This document shows, piece by piece, positions 1-12,759 of a stretch of DNA of 64,000 nucleotides; the first letter of the stretch is position 1, and every line of letters begins with the position of its first letter. The notes under the pieces were generated by a model. The model did no database searches, was not told the origin of the DNA, and saw only the letters and a program-made list of their open reading frames with translations. The stretch is taken from the NCBI GenBank assembly GCA_003313425.1, contig NHZP01000084.1, positions 62,001-126,000 on the forward strand, in the 5' to 3' direction. Both the position numbers and the translations under genes were made by a program. The stretch is from Pseudopyrenochaeta lycopersici (lineage: Eukaryota; Ascomycota; Dothideomycetes; Pleosporales; Pseudopyrenochaetaceae).

Positions 1-599
1 GTGGACAAAGGAAGCGGCTAGGGTAATATATAGGTTGGGCCGTCCTATGTAACCAAGGCTACAAATGCTGTCATAATTGCCATCCCGATTTGCGGCTGGA
101 GCAGTGCTCTTTTAAAAGACGCGAGCGCCCGTAAGAGTGCCTCCCGTTCAGACCCCGGAGATTGCATGACAGTAAGAGCGTGACCAGAGTTCGGTGCAGA
201 GTTTCAAGTAGCCAAGAATGGTGACGGGGGGATTATGAGAGAATGAGGGCGCTGGCTGAAGGGATCTCCTATTATTTGAAGCCAGTGGCGTCCAGCCACA
301 TGAATTATCGTTGCAATTGGCCCGTGCAGACATCAGCCTCCCTCTGGTTGGCTACCGGCCGCGGGAGATCCTCATAGCCCCTAAGGCTGAGATTGAACGA
401 CCAATGTCAGTGGCGACTTTGACGGTCCAGGCTAACCTGAAGTGTCCTAGCTGACGTTTCGGCCCCAGCTCCCCGACTTTAAAGTTGCCGTCCACACAGA
501 AATGCCACCAGGGCCATCGCAAGTGACGACATATAACTATGCCTCATAGCTTCAATCCATGATGAGACATCGGTGAATCCTGTGTGCGTCTGGCGGCTA
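1..599. other. No gene recognised
   Basis: Short open frames occur but none has a recognisable motif or plausible exon structure. The first 25 bases resemble a short stretch inside the hAT transposase at 35.9 kb, but too little is left to call an element. Confidence 0.5.
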
Positions 600-771
600 A
601 GGATCTTCTTCAGGCCCGATCGGCTGGCATCTGGGCTGTCGGTTTCCATTCAACATGTAGTCTGCCTTCGGCTACGTCCTATCGTACCCATTGGTGGTGT
701 ACGTCGACGTGCCTGAGCTTGGTCAGAATCTTCTCGACTGCCTCATTCGTAATTGAGACAGTCCGTTGGTT
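600..771 (-). pseudogene. Degraded Copia RNase H remnant
   Basis: On the minus strand, positions 771 to 679 read a stretch containing NQRTV and TKLRHVDVHHQWVR. This matches the conserved end of the Copia RNase H domain; the intact element in this window has TKLRHVDIHNHWLRQE. Downstream of it the frame meets stops, and only a vague resemblance to the ADGLTK motif remains. No LTR or other Copia domain is recognisable nearby, so this is a small relic. It is not a copy of the young element at 16.2 kb, because the wording differs at several residues. Confidence 0.6.
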
Positions 772-1111
772 GTACGCGTTGGTCCCATCGCGGCCTGAGC
801 TGCTCGACAAATGCCGAGACACGGGAGGTGAGGACCCCGACAACAAAGACCCCAGTTCTACTGAATCTGTTAGCCTTTGCATATCTGCACCGGCATGCGC
901 TCTCTGTTTGAGTGGGTAGCGTGCATGGGCCAGGATACGCCCATTCTATCCAAAGGTGACGCACCGTCCTGACACATCCCCGACGATATAATATGCAGGT
1001 TTTCCTCAACGAGGCTCGATAACAACTTCCAATGCATTGCCTTACCGCCTTACCGCCCTTCTCAGTCTCCACCGGCTGGTCCGATCTGACAAACTCTAGA
1101 GCTCTTAAAGC

Positions 1112-4100
1112 ATGGAGCATGGCGGCGATCAGGGTCCCTGGTGTATAAATCCAGAGCATCACCTCAGTGGCGACGTACCCAGCTGCGATAATCACACCAT
1201 CAATCATACTCATTACAATGGACCGGTCTTTCACCTACCACCAACGCCTCCGGGTCAGCAGTATGGCCAACCGCTTGATCCACAGCAAGCTAGAAGAAAG
1301 AAAGTCCGGGCCACCCAGGCGTGTAACCACTGCCGTTCGCGGAGGCAGAAATGCGACGAAGCCCGGCCATGCCAGTTCTGCAGAGAGAACAATTTCGATT
1401 GCCAGTACAAGGACGTTCCACCTCCAAAGTGCGTAGCCACCTACTTCTGTACGGTTCGTCGCTGACACTTTGCAGACAAGATAGAAGCATGATGCAGCTC
1501 CAGGACAGTGTGAACAACATATCTGATGTCCTGAGCAGCTTCGTGGGTGAGTTTAACACGTGGAAGCAGAGCATTGAGAGCAGACTACCACCAGGGCGAG
1601 GCCTCGAGATGATCTCGAATCACGCTTCGCCTGAAGCGGCTTTCGCTGCCCCCATGAGGGATCCCAGTATGTCGAGATGGCCTACGCCTGTTCAGGGAAG
1701 AGGCCAGCTTCGTCGAGTGAGTAGCATAAAGATGGAACCGCCTATCGGTGCGCAAGCATCGACTCCGATCAAGCAAGAAGTCATTCTGGCTGTACCCCAG
1801 CAGCCAGCGACACCGGCCGATAACGTGAGGACCGATCACGGTCGCGCCACGGACAGTGGCCCGAGAGGAAAGAGTGGTCTTCAAAGTGACCACACTACCC
1901 CAGCTCACAAGCTGTTGGCAGAGTGGCATTCCATGACTACCTTCTACAAAGACGTTGACTACTTGAACCGATTGGTATACAGTGGCCGTCAAGTGTCGGA
2001 CTATCCCATGCAGCTTGAGCAGGATCGCGGGCTGATACGCGTTTGGGGCGTTGGCGAAGGGCAAGATCTGAACGATGGAGCGCAAGGACCCGGCAGTCCC
2101 GAGAGCAGTAACGATTCGGACGTAACTTTGCCGGCACCAGGAAAAGATAGTCTGTGGGGCCACCCGCCTCTAGACCACTTCAATCCAAGTGCGTTGAGCA
2201 GCGACACGCCTCGAGAGTATCCTGGCTATGAAGGAGGGCTTGGTCCAGATGGCCGACTAAACTTCCATTCCAAGACACTGCAAGACCTGCTCCAATCGTA
2301 CCTCAAGAACATGCACAACCTGCATCCGTTCCTAAACCCTAACAAGCTTAAAAGGATGGTCCATGACTTCATTGAACAGTACAGCCCCGATGTGAGGTCC
2401 GTGAAAGCTGGGTCACCCGCCGTCACCTGTCTACATCATCAGCTCCATAAAAGTATCAAAAGAAAGCGATCTAGCAGCGCCTTTGGTGAGCCTTATTCAC
2501 CTAGAGGTGCGATTGAACGCTCGTTGCGAAACGCCATCGTCCTGCTTGTCCTCGCACTCGGAAAAGTGTGCGCTTACGAGCGTAAACTGCCTGCACCTCA
2601 AAGTGACAAGACTCCATTCCTAAACGGTGTCTGGGGCTACCCTCGAGAGTCTCCGCATCCCAATGGTAGCTTCAACAGTGAAAGCTTCGATGACAACCGT
2701 CCAAGGAACATCGACATTTTGCCAGGGATGGCATACTTTTCATACGCTACGGACATTCTTGGAAACCAGCAAGGAGGAAATACTGTGGCACACGCACAGG
2801 CCATGATTTTAGCTGCCCTTTACCTCAGCCAGTTTGCAAGAGTCCTGGAGAGCTGGAGTTGGATCAATAGTGCTTGCCGGATCACCATGGTTCTCATCAA
2901 AGCGTAAGCATGACCTTCGAGTCCTATTGATTTGGTTTGACGAATGCTTCAGTAATTATCCCAAGCTTATTCGCAGCTACTATATCGACCAGAAAGCCTC
3001 TCTTACTGCCAAGGAGCGATATAAACTGAATCTAGTGATGTGCGTCTACTGGACATGTCTCCAATTAGAATCGTCAGTCGCCGTTACCCTCTCTTCTTTA
3101 CCATTTGCTAAACGTTGCGCAGGGACATTTTGGCTGAGATGAGCACACTTCCGCCGACCAACATCTCTGCGTATCAGAACGACATCATGTACCCTGAAGG
3201 CGTGTATGAGTATGAGAAGTTTAGTGAAGAGATTGAAGACCGACGAGGAGAACATCCTGGCAACATCTTAATGCTGATTTACTCGAGTCAGATATGGCTT
3301 CGTGTAATCCTCAACGAGGCACACAATGCTCTGTACGGAGCGAATGGTTGCTCGAGCCTCGATACAAGCAATGTCAAAGAGCTTGCGGAACACGCAAGCA
3401 GCCACATCGACACCCTGGAGAGCTGGAGACGAGTCTTGCCACCACAGTTGGCCTGGAAGGATGAAGATCCGCCTTCAACTGACCTGAATATGGCCCGCTT
3501 GCGCGCAAAATACTACGGGGGGGTTTACATGATGTTGCGTCCTTACCTACGGATTGCGAGCCAAAGCATCGAGTTTCCGCCTAACGCAGCAAGCGCGAGT
3601 TATTCGTCACAGCACAATGCACCAACATATACTGAAGACTATGTCTCAACACCTACCAGCAAGAATGAACAGATCGTCGAATTGTCTGAACCCCAGCGCA
3701 AGATCATCGATGCTGCATGCCAATGCATAAACAACGCAATCCGGAGTACTATTGCATTCGACCGTGTCGGCGCCCCTCCGGATAGTGCATATAACGATTA
3801 CAAAAGTACCCGTATACGTAGACTCGTACTGACGAACATCTTTGGTACACTTCACGCGTAAGTCACACCCCTTGATCACAACACTGTCTTTCTCACGCTT
3901 TCTAGACAATTTGGAAACATGCTCGTCCTCGCATCGGTCTACAAATCCAAGCTCTACCCCCTCCTGCCAACGGACACGCCCCTTACCAAGAAAAACCTCA
4001 CTGCCCTTTTAAAACGCACCATAGATGTGCTAGAAGAAGTTGCGCCGAACTCTCCAATTCTCAAAGTGGATCTCGAAATCCTGAAAGATGTCGGTAAACA

Positions 4101-4122
4101 GAAGGGCCTCATACCAGTTTGA
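1112..4122 (+). CDS. Zn2Cys6 fungal transcription factor, five exons
   Basis: This is a nuclear DNA-binding regulator of about 938 residues. The model is 1112-1428, 1476-2903, 2953-3072, 3123-3857 and 3906-4122; the summed exon length is divisible by three. Introns of 47-50 nt begin GTGCGT, GTAAGC, GTCAGT or GTAAGT and end in CAG or TAG. Residues 71-97 hold a canonical C-x2-C-x6-C-x5-C-x2-C-x6-C binuclear zinc cluster, preceded by a basic RRKK and followed by a short linker. A fungal-specific middle domain follows, with phrases such as YWTCLQLES and ILAEMSTLPP. The frame is open across all junctions, so the gene looks functional. It lies beside a dead HR-PKS and may have been that cluster's pathway regulator; it could equally be an unrelated conserved factor. 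Confidence 0.88.
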
Positions 4123-4253
4123 GCTACAGCCGAGCAACACCTCACCGCATGCTTCGTTCAGGCGCATTACTCCGGGATCTGCGTCCGCGCCTCGCGCGTA
4201 CCTTACATACAGTACCGAGGTGGATCGCGTAACGCCCGCCAGGCTTGCTAATT

Positions 4254-7044
4254 TAATCAATCAACTCAACTCCACTTGGGGTATGGATTGAGTTGATTGA
4301 TGAGGCTCTGCTCAAAAAGCTCAGTTGAGTTGGTAGATTACCGAAAACGGCGGTTGAATTGAGTTGATTGGCACAGTTGATTACACAATACCTTCAAAAT
4401 TTCCATCAGGAACAAGTTGTATAACACCCATGCGGTCCTAATTGCTCAAACACAACGAGGCTCCAATTATATCCGGCAATAGCTTCGCCCTGTTGGACGA
4501 CACCATCAACCCCGCGTTACTGAATATACGTTCTGGTTCGTCTGACGTGGGCGGTATCGTGAGTATATCAAGCGCCATACGAGAAAGCCGTGGATACTGA
4601 TCCTGTCTGCCAAGCCACCATTGTATTGGATCCTCGACCTTCTTCTCTTCCTCGCAGTCAGCCCGAGCAATATATTCCGCAAATTCATCATGATCCGGCT
4701 GTGGTTGTGTCGGTGTTGAGTCTTGGTAGCAGATCGAGTTGAGGAATCCTTTCAGCGATGACGTGATGGCCTTTTTCTGGAAAGTAGAGCATTGATTGTT
4801 AGTAGTACGTGGAATAGGTAGATGTCAATATTCCTCCCATAGTTCCGCCACCATGCTTCTAGCTGTCTCTCGCCAACTTTTCCGCTCGTCACCATCCCAT
4901 TTGGTATAACATAATTCCATTTTATGGGGGGGTGGAGGATGGTTGCAGCAACATATACAGCAGTCTCTTCCGCGAGATTATAGTATTTGTCCAGTTTTAA
5001 CCAGGCATTGTTGATACTTGTGCAGAAAGTTGTATCTGGATGGAATTTATACTGCTCCTTGAAGGCCTCGAGGCTCTCCAGTAGCCACTCCATAGTAGGA
5101 AGGACTTCCCATATAGCACCGAATTTGCCCTCTCTCGGACGACCCTGCAAAACGTTTGTAGCCTCTCGTAGTGGCGTCAAGATTTCGAAATATTGAGTGA
5201 GGACTTGCCAATCATCGGCAGTAAGGTGGTCCTTCACGATCGGAGGCTCTTTCCGTGCGTTTGGTCTAAGCGTCTTCTGCCCATAGTTCGTCTCCTTGTC
5301 GACATAAGCTTTCCAATCCGCCACTTCCTTATACGTCACAATATCGATTGGATTTCGGCATTCGGTTGCTCGCTCTATCTCATCAGCTGTTGAGTTCCAG
5401 TGAGTCTCATTAGACTTGACGAGAGCCTTAACTTTAGCCTTTTTCAAACTCGAATCAGCCCCGAGACTTGTGTGATCTACAAGGCTATTAAACTCTACAG
5501 AGACAATGTCACGACTTTGGAGCGCGTAAACCTCTCGAGACGCTACCCTGATGCCGTTATCCATCCGATAACATTATGAAGCTTGCCAACTGGCCCGAGT
5601 TTCCGCCATATTCTGAACTCTTGCTCAGCTTGCTCTTGGGCTTCCTGGCATTCCTCTTCAAAGGCGTCGAAGTATTTTCCAAATAGAAGCGTTCGAGCCA
5701 CCAAATTGATGATGTGGCCCATACAACGAAGGTGGCGATGTTTCTTGTTAAAATTGTACTCAATGGAAAGTTCGCCAAGGCAAGTGTCGTTATTTTCCGC
5801 GTTGTCGGCTACAAAGTAGCCAATCTGGTCGCTTTTAATTCCATATTCAGCGAGGACATTCCTAAATGTCTCCGCAAGGTTCACGCCCCCCTGACGTCCT
5901 CTTTGCTGTGGAAGGCTAAGAAGAAAGGTCCGCTGCCTGTGCTTAGCATCGAGGAAATGGACTACAACTCCTGCAACTAAGTAAGCGGAAGGAACCCAGC
6001 GCGATCATAAAGTGACTCACCCATCAACGACACCATGCAGGCGAGTCGTCCACAGATCAAACAACATATGGGTTCGCGTTTTTGCACTTCGAAGAAGCTC
6101 AGTAATCGCCACCTTGTGCGCATCAAACTCTTGAATTATAAAATTCCTGGTAGTTGTATGGTGAGGAAGGCATCTGCCTGCCTCGACTGACTGATTTGTG
6201 TACACCATAATGTCCTGAAACCGAGGGCTTTCTAGCCTATGGAACGGGACGCTGTCATGCACAACCCAGCGGATAAGGCGCTTTTTGAATCAGTCGGGCT
6301 TGAAGCTCGCAACTAAGGTGTTGATAACGCTTTAATCCTTTTCGTCGTGACCGTTAAGCTGCAGTTGCTCAATGACACTTCTTTTTCGCTTTTTAAGGTT
6401 AATAATGCCACACTCCCCAATACTATGTTTTTCGTCCAAATACCAGATTATATTTTGGGTGTCTGGAGCGGAGAATATGTAGAGACTCAGGTGATTGTTG
6501 ACTTTCTTTTGATGGCATTTTATGCAACACCAGAACTTCTCCAGCGTACCACTCTTTTGAATCTCATATCAATAAGCCCAGAACCAGCCTCTGCGTCGAC
6601 CAGCCGACAGGAAAGGTATGTCGTAGCCTTTAAGGAACGCCCGGTCAACTCCTTCGTAATTCGAAGCCCGCGATATAGCAACAGGGACATCACGGCTATC
6701 CGTTGAGGCATATTGAAGTTCGACTGGCGCCTCAGGATCGCAATCACGGGCAGGTGGTCGAGTGGAAGAAGCGTCGACGTCAATTAGTGCGTCTTCTGGC
6801 ATCTTGCAGTGATATTGTGGAAGTGGGGAGGCGGGCGCTATGGCGGCGCGCGAGCTCAACAACCATCCAGCCCCATGCGGGGCAAGTCCCAACACTTAAA
6901 ATAAACATGGAAATATTGAATCAACTCCACTCCACTGGAGGATCAGATTGAGTTAATTGAATAATCTGAGCACTCCGGATTGAATGGATTGAATTACTTA
7001 TTAATCAATCAACTCAATCAACCGATTCAACCAGTGGATTGATT
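4254..7044 (-). mobile_element. Degraded hAT DNA transposon
   Basis: The element is bounded by imperfect inverted ends. The left end begins TAATCAATCAACTC and the right end finishes GATTGATTA. Both ends carry repeated subterminal AATCAACTCAA-type motifs in both orientations, a common hAT feature. Inside, on the minus strand, is a broken hAT transposase. No convincing 8-bp target duplication is seen (left flank GCTTGCTA, right flank GCTAGCCT), so one flank has probably changed since insertion. The right end abuts the truncated PKS: the PKS frame stops three bases outside it. Confidence 0.8.
4438..6895 (-). pseudogene. hAT transposase, broken
   Basis: Fragments in order on the minus strand are: a BED-type finger remnant (CIKCH and DEKH, around 6.4-6.5 kb); a segment with DLWTT (6017-6262); the catalytic-core region with ADNAENNDT, CMGHIINLVART and GPVGKLHN (5543-5884); and a region with THWNS, LTADDW, LQGRP and AATILHP (4752-5564). 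The C-terminal hAT dimerisation domain (SDEPERIFSNAGLMVS) ends at a TAG at 4438. The frame changes near 5545 without a splice site. The step near 4790 needs a 32-nt intron or is another frameshift. The domain order matches the intact hAT at 35.5 kb, but the sequences differ widely, so it is a different and older family. Confidence 0.8.
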
Positions 7045-7046
7045 AG

Positions 7047-10000
7047 CTAGCCTGACGCGAGAGGCTCGACCTCTTGTCTGAATACTGAATGTAGGGCCTC
7101 CCCTACTCGTACTAGAAGCTTGCCATCATACGCCATCTGATGATTTCGATAGTACTCCACAAGGGTCTGAAGTTTAGTGGCAGTCTCGGGGTTGTGAAGC
7201 TGGTGCCACTCATCTGTTTGCTGTGGATGTGTCTTCGCTAACACAGCGTCTCGCAGCTCGCACAGGTTCCGATAGAACTTTTGATTGTGAGGAAGCATGG
7301 TAGATACGTCATCGTCGTTGACTTCGCGAAGGGCTTTATCGATGAAGTAGTACGACAGCAACTCCAGTTGCCTGACAGTCTTCGGTCGATCATCTGGTCG
7401 TGGTGCCGCTTGTAGCTCCCGGTCCAGGTTTTGGCGGTCAATGGGTCCCACATCAGGCTCACAGATCGGCTTGTAGCAGTGCTTTGCCAATAACTGCACC
7501 TCCATAGGCTCATTGGCACCATTGATAGCAACAAACTTGAACCCATCCATGAGCACCACTGGCTTCGAAGTGGATGGATCCAGGGCGAAGATATTGGCTC
7601 TCGCTTCTCTTGATCCATGTCGCTGGGCGCTTACTACAACGTTGAGTTGGTCTCCGATTGGGGCGGCGATATCTGCAGAAATCGATATTTCTTCCATAAA
7701 TGTGGGCACCATTGCACCCTTCAGTTTACGAAGGTCGGGACCCCCCAGGGCTGCAAGTGCGAGCTGAAGAAAGCTATCTAGAGTAGCAGGATGTAATAAT
7801 CGATCATGCACAAACTCTTTCGGATTGGCGATCCGCGTGTGGGTCACTTCGATCACCCCGGCAACTTGAGCGGGAACATGAGGATCGATGGTTTTGCTTT
7901 GGAGGCCTTGGAATAACGGTCCGTACGAGAGACCAGTGGCGTCGACGCTCTCATAGAAGCTCTTCAGTTCAATATTTTGCGTGCCGTCTGCACGCGCTAC
8001 TGTCCATTCACTCAGGCATGTCTGCGTCAACATCGTCGCCAGTCGCTTGGGTCGACACGGAAACAAGGCCCCGACAATTCTCAACCCATCCTCCATCGTT
8101 GGAATACGAGAAGACACGAAACTCGTGCCATACGTCTGATAGGGCAGTGCCGCTGCTCGATTGGCAACGCATGCAGAATGAGATTTCGACACCTTCGTCG
8201 GATTCGGGGACGACTAGTGCTCTAGAGATACTGACCTCTCGTAGCCTGTACTCCAATACGTTCTTAGATCCTTGGGGTAAGAATGTCGATAGTGCAACAA
8301 TGCACATCTGTCTGCAAGCTTCTATTGCCATACAGAGGTAGCCGCAAGCTGGAAATAAGACGTCGCCCTGAACGACATGGTCTCTAAGCCAGGGCTGCTC
8401 TCGAGGTCGCAGGAAATTCCTGAAGCGAGGTTCGATCGGGTTCCAGTCATAGACTGGTGCACCAAGAATGTCAGTTCTAGCGAATTGCCGAAGACAGTAA
8501 TCACGGCTGAGTCGGGACTCGCAACAGTAGCTGCGAGTGTAGTTCCAAGGATACCGAGGAAGGTCTGTCAGGACGCATAGAGACTGTTTCGGCTCACTTG
8601 GGAAATTAACTGCGTGGAGGTTGACTGGGTAGTTGTTGGCGCACAGGTGGCCAACTGCTTCCAGCACAGTGGCATCGGCAGGTTTGTTGCGGATGAGTGT
8701 GAAGAGGTATTGGATGTGCGACTTTTCTCCGAATGTGTTTTCGAGAATCTCTCGGACGGGGAGTTTGAATAAGGCATGGGTTCCAACTTCCAGTATTACT
8801 TCTACTCCGTAACTCTCATCTACCGACGGCATCGAGCAGAGCTTTTCTAACACACCAGAGAAGCGTACGCAGCCAACAAGGTTCGATACCCAGTATTCGG
8901 CGCCTAGCTGGCGTTGGTCGACAACGTCTTCTGTAACTGAAGAGAACATTGTCGCCTGTTGCTCGCCATCTTGTGGTACAACGCGTGCCTCTTGGAGCCG
9001 CGCAAGATATTCTTTAGCGATTGCCTGCATATGATGCGAGTGATACGCAGTATCTACTTGAAGCATCCTCGCAAAGACACCTTTGGCAACTATAGCCTTG
9101 TGGAGTTCCACCATAGCTTTAGTATCACCAGAAACTGTTACGCCACGAGGACTGTTAATGCAAGCGACGACAGCCTTTCCAAACTTGTCGTCCAGCTCAG
9201 CTAGTTCGTTGTTTGCTTCTTCTTCAGAAAGGCCGACAGCCATCATACAGCCGTCGTACCCAAAGCGCTTCACTTTTGGTGTTAATAAGCCACAAAAGAA
9301 CGCAACAGTCATTGCTGACTCAAAACTCAACGCGCCTGTGGAATAGGCAGCGGTGATTTCACCACTCGAATAGCCGATAACGGAGTGGGAGTGTACGTTC
9401 CATGCAGAGAGCAGTCTGGAGTGCGGTACAGAGCGGCTGGCTGAATTCTGCTTCGCTGACTCGTGACGTGGTTTTATCCTTGAGAAGCTCTTCCATCAGA
9501 GACTAGTCAGCGCCCAGACTTTTCGTAATCGTATCGCATCTCAGTAGGCTGTTCTTGAATATTAGGTAATGGAGCAGCTCCCTGCCCATACCCCACCATT
9601 GGGCACCTTGACCAGTGAATATGAAACCTATTCGTGGCGGTGTTGCGCGACTGCTAGAAACTGGGACAGGACTTTGCAGTCGCCCTTCCAGATCTAGCTT
9701 GTCTTTTGCGACGATTGTTGCACTGTAAGAAAACCGTGAGCGGCGTTCACAAAGGGTATAAGCGAGGCTGTCCAATAAGCCTTCCTCATCGAAGTCGGAT
9801 TGTGTTTGGAGGTGGTCAGCAAGCGATTTCCTCATATAAGCCAGACCACGCTCGTTATTGGCAGAGAGCAGAAACAAGCGTGATCGTGGAGTGGCACTGA
9901 ATGTCATTTCGCTGGCAGGACTGACGAAGCCCGAGTCATTCCTGATGTGCCCACCAGAACGACGGTATTGCTAGAGGTAGTGGTACGCACCATCAACAAT

Positions 10001-11366
10001 GACGTGAGCATTTATCCCTCCGTAACCAAAAGAATTGACGCTTGCGCGTCGCAAGCCTTCCAAAGGCCAATCCTTCGTCTCAGTAGAGACTTGTAGCCGC
10101 CATCCTTCAAAATCGATGGCGGGGTTACGTCGTTGAAACCAGATGTTCGGTGCAATTGTGCCTTTCTCTACGCTGAGAACAGCTTTGATTAAGCCAGCAA
10201 TTCCACTCGCTCCTCCCAAGTGGCCCATGTTTGCCTTTAATGATCCAATTGAAAGAGGGATCGCCGCACCGTCTGCTGCAAGGGAACGATGTGCCGCGAA
10301 CACCTCGCCAATCGCGCCGGTTTCGATCGGGTCACCTGTAGCAGTGCCTGTACCATGTGCCTCGAAGTATCCTGTCTGGTTTACATCACAACCCGCAGCT
10401 TTATATGCAGAACGTATGAGATGGATCTGTGCGTCTTTCAAAGGTATCGTGATGCCCAGTGTCCGTCCGAGCTAGCAGCTGTTCCGCGGATAACGGCTCG
10501 TATCGGATCGTTATCGCGCAATGCGAGATCTAACGGTTTTAATATGACAGCACCAACGCCCTCTCCTCGCGCGGAGCCATTAGCACGCTCATCAAAGGCG
10601 TACGATATTGAGTCTGAGCTCAGGAAATGCATGTCGCTCATCTCAACCTGGATATCCGGACTCAAGATGAGATTGCTGCCTCCAACCACAGCCATTGAGC
10701 TCTCACCCGTTCGCAGACTCTGGCAGGCCAAGTGTACAGCAACGAGTCCACTGCTGCAGGCCGTGTCCAGTGTAATGCTCGGGCCCTTCATATCAAAGAA
10801 GTAACTTAGTCGATTGGAGAGCATGGTCTGTGAGGCGCCGGTAGATTGGTACTTCGGTGCTAACTCCATGTCTCGCCGCTGCATCTCCTCGTAATCCTCG
10901 GTGAAACACCCGACAAAACACGATGTTTTGGATCCCAACACTCTGGATAGTGGCGTTTCGGAGTTCTTGAGCGCTTCGTATGTCACCTCCAGCAGAAGCG
11001 GCTGCATTGGATCCATTGCCATAGCTTCTGCAGGCGAAATCGAAAAGAATGACGCATCGAACAGGGATATGTCTTCAGTAAGGAAGTGGCCACCATCATT
11101 GTTGGTCTGAAACAGTCAGCCTGCAACTCATGAATAAGGAACCGCGCGGGAGATGGCGCCGTGACGTTACTTACCGTTCCGTAACGGTCCCCATCTGGGT
11201 GATAGAAGGCATCAACATTATAACCGTCCGAGGGCACTCTGCTCCTTGCAGACTTTTTCTCCACCAACATGTCCCACAGCTTCTCACCGCTTGTAACATC
11301 GCCTGGAAGGCGGCACCCAATGCCAATGACTGCGATCGACGTTGGCTTGGGGTCTTTGCAAGCCAT
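7047..11366 (-). pseudogene. Highly reducing polyketide synthase, broken and 3'-truncated
   Basis: HR-PKSs build reduced polyketide chains in the cytosol. The start at 11366 opens a KS (IAVIGIGCRLPG) with an intact intron at 11107-11174 (GTAAGT to CAG). KS catalytic motifs are present: DTACSS, EAHGTGT and KANMGH. Next come an AT (FTGQGAQWWGMG, GYSSGE, YHSHHM) and a DH (HVVQGDVLFP, HPATLDSFLQ). The lead-in to the C-methyltransferase ends at 7047. Lesions seen: a frameshift in KS near 10455; an in-frame TAG after KS at 9971-9973; an in-frame TAG in AT at 9503-9505, where the family has Trp; a frameshift near 9420; and a frameshift in DH near 8050. The AT nucleophile motif reads GYSSG where the family has GHSxG. 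The CMeT core, ER, KR and ACP are missing, replaced by the hAT. The gene is surely inactive. The product it once made cannot be told. Confidence 0.92.
11107..11174 (-). other. Intron 1 of the PKS pseudogene
   Basis: A GTAAGT donor at 11174 and a TTTCAG acceptor ending at 11107 join DRYGT to TNNDGGHF in frame. The splice signals have survived although the gene is dead. Confidence 0.85.
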
Positions 11367-12759
11367 TGTCGCTGGATGATAGAACGAGTCGCACCTTATT
11401 TTTGGCGCGGATTTCTTGAAGACCCGAAGGACTGCAGTGCGAGATTAGTATTGCTGCGAATATGACTTACATAGCTAGGAGGTACGGAAAAGTACAGGCT
11501 ATTGCTCCGTCGTCACGGATGGACTTAGCAGGAAGCCATCGAGCGCTCTCGTGCGCGCGCCTATGAGACGCGGAATGCGTCTGCAACACAAAGCTAGGAA
11601 ATTAGTTTGTCATGGATAGTAGGAATCAATTGCCGACGGTGTTTCTCCAAGCAGTGAGGTGAGGCCGAGACAATTGTCAGTAGTACGCACCTCTGCATTA
11701 TGTTCAAGCATTCATGGCAGTCTGTATCTTTTCCACGCGCGTCAAGGACGTTCCGGGGCGATCGACTTACATGCAACTGAGCCTAGGCATTGGCTGCTTG
11801 GTACTGTTGCGCTGTTTAATTCTGCAGATACGAATGAATGCTGATTTGTTGCCAAAGACGCAAGAAGGCTATGCGTGGAGAGTTAGCCTATCCCAGTTAG
11901 AGACCAACAGTTCATCAGTTCCACTTCTGATATGCATGCGTAGCGGCTCCTCCAATGCATGATTGCTTCTGGTTAGACCGGGAGACAGGCCGCAGCTAGG
12001 TCTGTTAATACGTAGTGGGCCTTAGTTGGCTGCTGTTGCGGATTCTTTGTAGAGTTATCAACTTTAGTGTTGTGAGGATAAGCTCGGGACGTTCGCCTAT
12101 GGGCGTCATTACGGAACTTTCCTCCGCCTTCGCCCAAGTAATGAACGCAGCGCGGCAGGCGCGTCCCGCTCCGGAGCTGCAAACCGGCGGCGAGTATGTA
12201 GGTATATGCATAACTCTTGCAACATAACGGCCGGGAGATGGTGCAGGTATAGCCAGCATAGGGACTAGGTAGACCAGATGATCGTTACATTGTAGGTTCG
12301 CCAGGGTAAAACCAATATGTAGTGGACCCTGAGACGGACTATGGATCAAGAAGGCGATTGTCTGTCATCAGGGTTGAAGCTGCTCGGCGTTCTTTGTTCC
12401 TGCTTTGTAAACCTGGGCGATTGTGAAAGACTCGCTATCGTCTGCTGCCTATATGTGAAGCTGGAGGACGCGGGGGTTGATGCATGCAGTACCAGAAGCG
12501 AAGGAGTTGAGGTGGGGTCGCTTTGCAGGCTGACATATACCGATGGCGCGCGTATCTAGCAGATGCGCTAACTTACCACACCCTGATTGGATCGGCGCCC
12601 AGTCGGGCTGGACGCACATACACCAAAAGAGACGTAGTTTACACTTACTCAATACAATGCATGTTTCGCATACAATGCTGAGTATGCTACATTGAATGAG
12701 ATGGCAAGAGTGAACTCCACAGGTCATCATGCAGCCCAGTGATGTGGCGCTCCAGTAGA
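11367..12759. other. PKS-OMT intergenic region
   Basis: This is about 1.4 kb between the start of the PKS (minus strand) and the stop of the OMT (minus strand), so it should contain the PKS promoter. Only short frames without motifs are seen. No clear TATA box or repeat was recognised. Confidence 0.5.

Noticed and set aside
1..40. Possible hAT fragment at the window edge resembling 35.9 kb
   Set aside because: Only about 15 bases match before the similarity is lost; could be chance.
743..1234. 163-residue minus-strand ORF opposite the start of the regulator gene
   Set aside because: It overlaps the well-supported first exon of the Zn2Cys6 factor and has no motif; a shadow frame.
4240..7052. 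An 8-bp target duplication for the older hAT
   Set aside because: The best flank pair agrees at only 5 of 8 bases, which is not convincing.
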